DNA of 10,316 bases from Thiotrichaceae bacterium UBA7359 (GTDB taxonomy: Bacteria; Pseudomonadota; Gammaproteobacteria; Eutrophobiales; Eutrophobiaceae). The position numbers were made by a program, and so were the translations under genes. The first letter of the stretch is position 1; each line of letters starts with the position of its first letter. Positions 6,714 to 10,316 of the stretch are shown here, one piece after another. The notes below the pieces were generated by a model that was given only the letters and a program-made list of their open reading frames with translations, made no database searches and was not told the DNA's origin. Location of the stretch: positions 1 to 10,316 of the forward strand of contig CAJJDJ010000028.1 in the NCBI GenBank assembly GCA_905182825.1, read 5' to 3'.

Positions 6714-6738
6714 TGTGGGGTAGTATGGCTACCCCACA
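6714..6738 (+). terminator. Stem-loop between proteorhodopsin and crtE (partial terminator or mRNA stabiliser)
   Basis: TGTGGGGTAG at 6714-6723 pairs perfectly with CTACCCCACA at 6729-6738 around a 5-base loop TATGG: a 10 bp stem with a GC-rich core. Only a short TTTT (6743-6746) follows, separated from the stem by four bases, so termination is probably incomplete. It lies 25 bases after the proteorhodopsin stop and ends 37 bases before the annotated crtE start. A leaky terminator or RNase barrier here would give much more opsin than carotenoid enzyme mRNA from one promoter. Confidence 0.75.
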
Positions 6739-6775
6739 ACCATTTTCGAGTCTATAACGAAGCTTCAATCAAACA

Positions 6776-7777
6776 ATGCTGAGGAATTTCGCAAAAGTTG
6801 CGAAGTCACATCACGTCACATCACATGGTTTGAATATTGATGGTGATTCGGAAGGTGACAATATCACCCGTGAGATGTATCAGATACTTCCAAGTGACAA
6901 TTCAGATTTAGGACAAGTTGCAAAGCATCATTTTGCAACACCGGGTAAATATATTAGGGCAAAGATTGCTTTAAGGTCATCCAAATACTTCCAGATTTGT
7001 CCCGAAGTTAGCATTAAATGGGCTCTGGCAGTTGAGTTAATGCACAATGCCTCTTTGATTCACGATGATATTTGCGATAAAACTTCAATACGTCGAGGTC
7101 GCATTAATGTGCGAGCCAAATTTGGTGAGCAAGTTGCACTAATTTTTGGTGATTGGTTAATCGGTAAATCATTTGAACAAGCTAACCTTGCTGCTTCAAA
7201 AAGTCATACGACGGAACTCTCTTCAATTTTATCTTTTGCTTTGATAAAGACTTCTCTTGGGCAGAGTCGAGATTTAAGTTATCAAACTTATCCCGTCTGG
7301 AATGAATATCTTGATATTGCAAGTGAAAAAACATCCCCACTTCTAATGTTACCTGCGGAAGGAGTATTCAAGATTGCTCAAAAGAATGAATTTTTAGAAC
7401 CCCTTCAAATATTATTGACACTATTAAGTAAGTGCTATCAAATCGCAAATGATATGAAAAACATTATGGGCACGGATGGCGAAATGGCCGCATTATCAGA
7501 TCTTAAAAGAAAAGCACCAAATGCAGTGATAATAATGTTTAAAGAAAGTTTAAATGAAAAATCACAAGAGTTATTTAGTAAATGGATTCGAGAATCAAAT
7601 AATAATGACGCATGTTATTGGCAGAAACAATTGAATGAATCGCAGGCCTTTATGAAAACGAGTGCTGTTTTCAAAAAGATGATCGACGAGGTTCATTTAA
7701 TAAGTACCTCCTTACCTGAAGAACTAAGACAAATAACGATACCTATTATGGACGATCTAAAAAAAGAAGAATATTAG
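6776..7777 (+). CDS. crtE: Geranylgeranyl diphosphate synthase, CrtE-like polyprenyl synthetase
   Basis: It condenses isopentenyl diphosphate with allylic diphosphates to give GGPP for carotenoid synthesis. The 333-residue protein has the substrate-binding GKYIRAK (58-63 region), the first aspartate-rich motif HDDICD (D97, D98, D101) followed by RRG, a lysine at 185 (SEKTS), and a C-terminal half like the family. The second motif, normally DDxxD, reads NDMKN at 225-229, so only one of three aspartates remains; SDLKRKAPNAV follows. Small residues (A92, S93) at the fifth and fourth positions before the first motif fit a C20 product. The ATG at 6776 has no ribosome binding site; ATG 6875 would give a 300-residue protein with the conserved core intact. 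The gene follows the opsin by 87 bp containing a strong stem-loop, and precedes crtI by 51 bp. Confidence 0.88.
   Translation: MLRNFAKVAKSHHVTSHGLNIDGDSEGDNITREMYQILPSDNSDLGQVAKHHFATPGKYIRAKIALRSSKYFQICPEVSIKWALAVELMHNASLIHDDICDKTSIRRGRINVRAKFGEQVALIFGDWLIGKSFEQANLAASKSHTTELSSILSFALIKTSLGQSRDLSYQTYPVWNEYLDIASEKTSPLLMLPAEGVFKIAQKNEFLEPLQILLTLLSKCYQIANDMKNIMGTDGEMAALSDLKRKAPNAVIIMFKESLNEKSQELFSKWIRESNNNDACYWQKQLNESQAFMKTSAVFKKMIDEVHLISTSLPEELRQITIPIMDDLKKEEY
6805..6824 (+). repeat. Perfect 10 bp tandem duplication at the 5' end of crtE
   Basis: GTCACATCAC occurs twice in direct succession (6805-6814 and 6815-6824). Ten bases is not a multiple of three, so one copy more or less changes the frame linking ATG 6776 to the conserved crtE core. 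It therefore bears on whether 6776 or 6875 is the real start. Confidence 0.8.
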
Positions 7778-7828
7778 TTCAAGTTTAATCAAATTATATT
7801 GTCACAAAATAGAAGGTCAAAATCATAG

Positions 7829-9331
7829 ATGGTCAATAACCATAGCTTAAATTCTGATAAACGTGTTGTCGTCATTGGCGCTGGAATTGGAGGGATTGCT
7901 TCAGCTCTCCGTGCAAGAGCATTGGGTTATCAAGTTGTGTTAACGGAGAGATTACCGACAGTTGGAGGCAGAGCGCAAGTATTTAAAAAAAATGGTTATC
8001 TTCATGATGCTGGGCCTACTCTGATTACAGCGCCGTTTCTATTTGATGAGTTATTCGAGTTATTTAATGAAAAAAGAGAAGATCACCTTGAATTTAAAGC
8101 GATTAATCCCTGGTATAGATATTATTTTCATACTGGTGAAACTTTTGATTATTGCGATTCGATTGAAGCAACTCATGCAGAAATCAGTAGATTCAATCCA
8201 AAAGACGTTAAAAATTATGACCGTTTACTGAAATTTTCAGAAGCAATATTTGATATTGGTTTTACTAAACTTGCTGACACACCTTTTCTTAAACTATCTA
8301 ATATGATTAGACAGTTTCCCAATATCATTAGATTGAAGGGTTATCGAACAGTCTTCAAGTTTGTGAGTCATTATCTAGAGCACCCACTTTTAAGAAGAGC
8401 ATTTTCTATCCACCCTCTGCTGGTCGGGGGTAACCCTTTTGACACTACTTCAATTTACTCGTTAATTCATTTTCTAGAACGTAAATGGGGAGTTTATTTT
8501 TGTATGGGAGGTACTGGCAAGTTGATAAAAGAGTTACAAAACCTCATGCTAAGAACTGGAATAGAACTTGAATTAAAGACAGATATAGATTCTATAGAAG
8601 TAAAGGATAGAAAAGTTAGTTCGATTACTTCAAAATCTGGTAAACGTTTTGAAGCCGATATGTTTATATTTAATGCTGACCCTCCTACAGTCTATCGCGA
8701 GCTTATGCCTAAAGAGCATAGAAAGAACAAAAAGTTTTTACCAGAATGTTTAACTTCTTATTCAATGGGCCTATTTGTACTTTTTTTTGGAACAAAAATT
8801 CAATATACAGATATGGCTCATCACACTATTTGGATGGGGAAACGATATAAATCATTATTAAATGACATATTTAATAAAAAAATCCTAGCGGATGATTTCT
8901 CGTTATACATACACCGACCAACTGCAACAGACGTTTCTTTTGCACCCAAAGGCCATGACAGTTTTTATGTTTTATGTCCTGTACCCAATCTACTTGGCAA
9001 TGTTGACTGGGGCATCGAAGGTCCACAACTTCGTGACAGAATTATAAAGGCTTTAGAATCAACCATAATGCCTAATTTATCTAAAGTGTATGAAGATGAT
9101 TTTTTTATGACACCAGAAGACTTCGCGACTAATTATCGAACAATGCATGGTACGGGATTTTCAATTGCGCCATCGCTTACTCAATCCGCTTGGTTTAGAT
9201 ATCATAATCAAGATCCAGATTTATCGAACTTATATTTTTCTGGAGCGGGGACTCATCCTGGTGCCGGAATGCCGGGAGTGCTCTGCTCTGCTAAAGTCGT
9301 TGAAAACCTTATTAAAAGAAATTGGAAGTAA
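7829..9331 (+). CDS. crtI: Phytoene desaturase (lycopene-forming) CrtI
   Basis: CrtI is an FAD-dependent, membrane-associated enzyme that introduces the double bonds turning phytoene into lycopene. The 500-residue length is typical. The FAD-binding dinucleotide motif VVVIGAGIGG is at 13-22, with the ribose-binding acid E40 and the GGRA turn after it, then HDAGPTLI. The C-terminal signature of bacterial phytoene dehydrogenases, FSGAGTHPGAGMPGVLCSAK, is at about 470-489. AGAAGG at 7811-7816, 12 bases before the ATG, is an acceptable ribosome binding site. The stop TAA is 7 bases before the crtB start, so crtI and crtB are cotranscribed and probably translationally coupled. The product is inferred as lycopene from the family and cluster; the number of desaturation steps cannot be read directly. 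Confidence 0.97.
   Translation: MVNNHSLNSDKRVVVIGAGIGGIASALRARALGYQVVLTERLPTVGGRAQVFKKNGYLHDAGPTLITAPFLFDELFELFNEKREDHLEFKAINPWYRYYFHTGETFDYCDSIEATHAEISRFNPKDVKNYDRLLKFSEAIFDIGFTKLADTPFLKLSNMIRQFPNIIRLKGYRTVFKFVSHYLEHPLLRRAFSIHPLLVGGNPFDTTSIYSLIHFLERKWGVYFCMGGTGKLIKELQNLMLRTGIELELKTDIDSIEVKDRKVSSITSKSGKRFEADMFIFNADPPTVYRELMPKEHRKNKKFLPECLTSYSMGLFVLFFGTKIQYTDMAHHTIWMGKRYKSLLNDIFNKKILADDFSLYIHRPTATDVSFAPKGHDSFYVLCPVPNLLGNVDWGIEGPQLRDRIIKALESTIMPNLSKVYEDDFFMTPEDFATNYRTMHGTGFSIAPSLTQSAWFRYHNQDPDLSNLYFSGAGTHPGAGMPGVLCSAKVVENLIKRNWK
9324..9328 (+). promoter_or_regulatory. crtB ribosome binding site inside the crtI 3' end
   Basis: GGAAG lies within the last codons of crtI, 10 bases before ATG 9339. 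It decides the crtB start: a longer reading frame opening at 9147 would overlap crtI by 185 bp and add 64 residues unlike phytoene synthases. Confidence 0.7.
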
Positions 9332-9338
9332 TAAAAAA

Positions 9339-10259
9339 ATGCAAGACAAGTCTAAAGAAAGGTTGAGGAATGGTTGGGAAAGTATAAATTTACATAGCAA
9401 AAGTTTCAGTTGGGCAACAAAACTGTTCCAGAAAAAACAGGGCTCTGAAATTGCTATTTTATATTTCCTATGCAGAGGTTTAGACGATATTGCAGATAAA
9501 CAATCTGAAGGAAAAAAACAAAAATTATTAAACTTTTATAAAATGATAGAAAATAAAGATTATTCTTTAGACCCGTCACTTACAAAATTTATTGAAATAT
9601 ATAATTACCTTCATCTTGATAGGACTATTGTCTTACAATTTGTTGAAGGCTTAATCGAGGATCAAGAGGAAGTTGCTATTTCAGATGAAGAAGAATTATT
9701 GAACTATTGTTATAAAGTTGCGGGTACTGTTGGTATCTTGATGTGCCCTCTACTAGGTTGTAAAAATACCAATGCTTATAGGTTTGCTGTCGATTTGGGT
9801 GTCGGGATGCAGCTTACCAATATTGCTCGAGATGTTATGGAAGATTCGTTACTTGATCGGAGGTATTTACCAGGCCAATGGCTCAATCATTTAACAGCAG
9901 AAAAAATTAGAGTTGCATCAAGAAATCCTGAAAGCAATGATTATGAAATGATTCAATCTGCTATAAGTAAAACATTAGATCTCGCTAATCAATACTATGC
10001 TAGTGGGAGGCAAGGATTTTACTACTTACCGTTTCGAAGTAAAATAGCAGTAAGTGCAGCCACAACGATTTATCAAAATATTGGAAAGAAAATAAGGAAA
10101 AGAAAATTCAATTGGGAAGAACCGCGCGTATTTACCAGTTCAACGAACAAATTTTTTTCTACTATCCCTTCGCTAATAAGTGGAATCAAAAAAGGTAGGG
10201 TAGAACCTACTCATGAAAATATTCTCCACAAATACCTTCCACAATGTAGTGACTATTGA
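9339..10259 (+). CDS. crtB: 15-cis-phytoene synthase CrtB
   Basis: CrtB joins two GGPP molecules head to head, through prephytoene diphosphate, to phytoene, the first committed step of carotenoid synthesis. From ATG 9339 the protein has 306 residues, the usual length. It shows SKSFSWA near 20-26, the first Mg-diphosphate motif LDDIAD (D49, D50, D53), the phytoene/squalene synthase signature around YCYKVAGTVG (123-132), and the second motif NIARDVMED (161-169, D165 and D169) followed by DRRYLP. The start is chosen on the ribosome binding site inside the crtI end and on family length. It follows crtI by 7 bp; the next start codon, of the probable cyclase gene, is 5 bp after its stop. Confidence 0.96.
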   Translation: MQDKSKERLRNGWESINLHSKSFSWATKLFQKKQGSEIAILYFLCRGLDDIADKQSEGKKQKLLNFYKMIENKDYSLDPSLTKFIEIYNYLHLDRTIVLQFVEGLIEDQEEVAISDEEELLNYCYKVAGTVGILMCPLLGCKNTNAYRFAVDLGVGMQLTNIARDVMEDSLLDRRYLPGQWLNHLTAEKIRVASRNPESNDYEMIQSAISKTLDLANQYYASGRQGFYYLPFRSKIAVSAATTIYQNIGKKIRKRKFNWEEPRVFTSSTNKFFSTIPSLISGIKKGRVEPTHENILHKYLPQCSDY

Positions 10260-10264
10260 CTCTC

Positions 10265-10316
10265 ATGAGTCGTACTACCTCAAAAAAATTAAATATAAAT
10301 ATTATTGGGGCAGGTT
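10265..10316 (+). CDS. crtY: Probable lycopene cyclase CrtY, first 17 codons, cut by window edge
   Basis: An ATG 5 bp after the crtB stop opens a frame reading MSRTTSKKLNINIIGAG before the window ends. The short basic start followed by a hydrophobic strand and GAG is how FAD/NAD-binding Rossmann proteins begin. In proteorhodopsin clusters with the order crtE-crtI-crtB the next gene is usually crtY, a flavoprotein-like lycopene beta-cyclase making beta-carotene, then blh. The Rossmann-type start is seen; the crtY identity is inference from position. Another FAD enzyme would look the same over this length. No clear ribosome binding site is visible, so coupling to crtB translation is likely. Confidence 0.6.
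   Translation, partial: MSRTTSKKLNINIIGAG

Noticed and set aside
8043..8231. Plus-strand open frame within crtI in another frame
   Set aside because: Overlaps conserved crtI sequence and shows no protein features of its own.
9147..9338. 64-residue upstream extension of crtB
   Set aside because: It overlaps the crtI C-terminal signature region; ATG 9339 has a ribosome binding site and gives the normal family length.

Overview
The window is an AT-rich segment from a proteorhodopsin-bearing bacterium, most likely a marine surface-water gammaproteobacterium. This rests on the gammaproteobacterial housekeeping genes (thiS-thiG-trmB, a YrfG-type nucleotidase next to cysQ) and on a blue-tuned proteorhodopsin followed by carotenoid/retinal precursor genes. 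The genus cannot be fixed from the sequence alone; SUP05/Thioglobus-like or other low-GC marine groups are possible.

Left half (1-4780): a single-domain response regulator and a metallo-beta-lactamase-fold hydrolase form a tight pair with a 3 bp gap. Next come thiS and thiG (thiamine thiazole synthesis) and trmB (tRNA m7G46 methylation, TTG start). A HAD nucleotidase on the minus strand is convergent with trmB, the stop regions overlapping by 4 bp, and divergent from cysQ.

Middle (4781-5923): about 1.14 kb without an intact gene. It holds patches of protein-like sequence in shifting frames (5299-5606), which I read as a possible decayed outer-membrane-barrel-like gene. It also holds inverted repeats and, at its right end, the probable promoter of the proteorhodopsin gene with a perfect 14 bp palindrome inside the promoter spacer.

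Right half (5924-10316): proteorhodopsin, then a strong stem-loop, then crtE, crtI and crtB, and the first 17 codons of a probable crtY cut by the window edge. CrtE makes GGPP, CrtB condenses it to phytoene, CrtI desaturates it to lycopene, and CrtY would cyclise it to beta-carotene. A cleavage enzyme (Blh/Brp type), expected beyond the right edge, would yield the retinal that proteorhodopsin binds on a lysine.

No wholly new system is evident. The points most worth checking are the regulatory DNA around the proteorhodopsin gene (palindrome, ATG-TAG-ATG leader, stem-loop before crtE), the unusual second aspartate motif of CrtE together with a frame-altering 10 bp tandem duplication near its start, the receiver/MBL pair, and the relic coding sequence in the gap.
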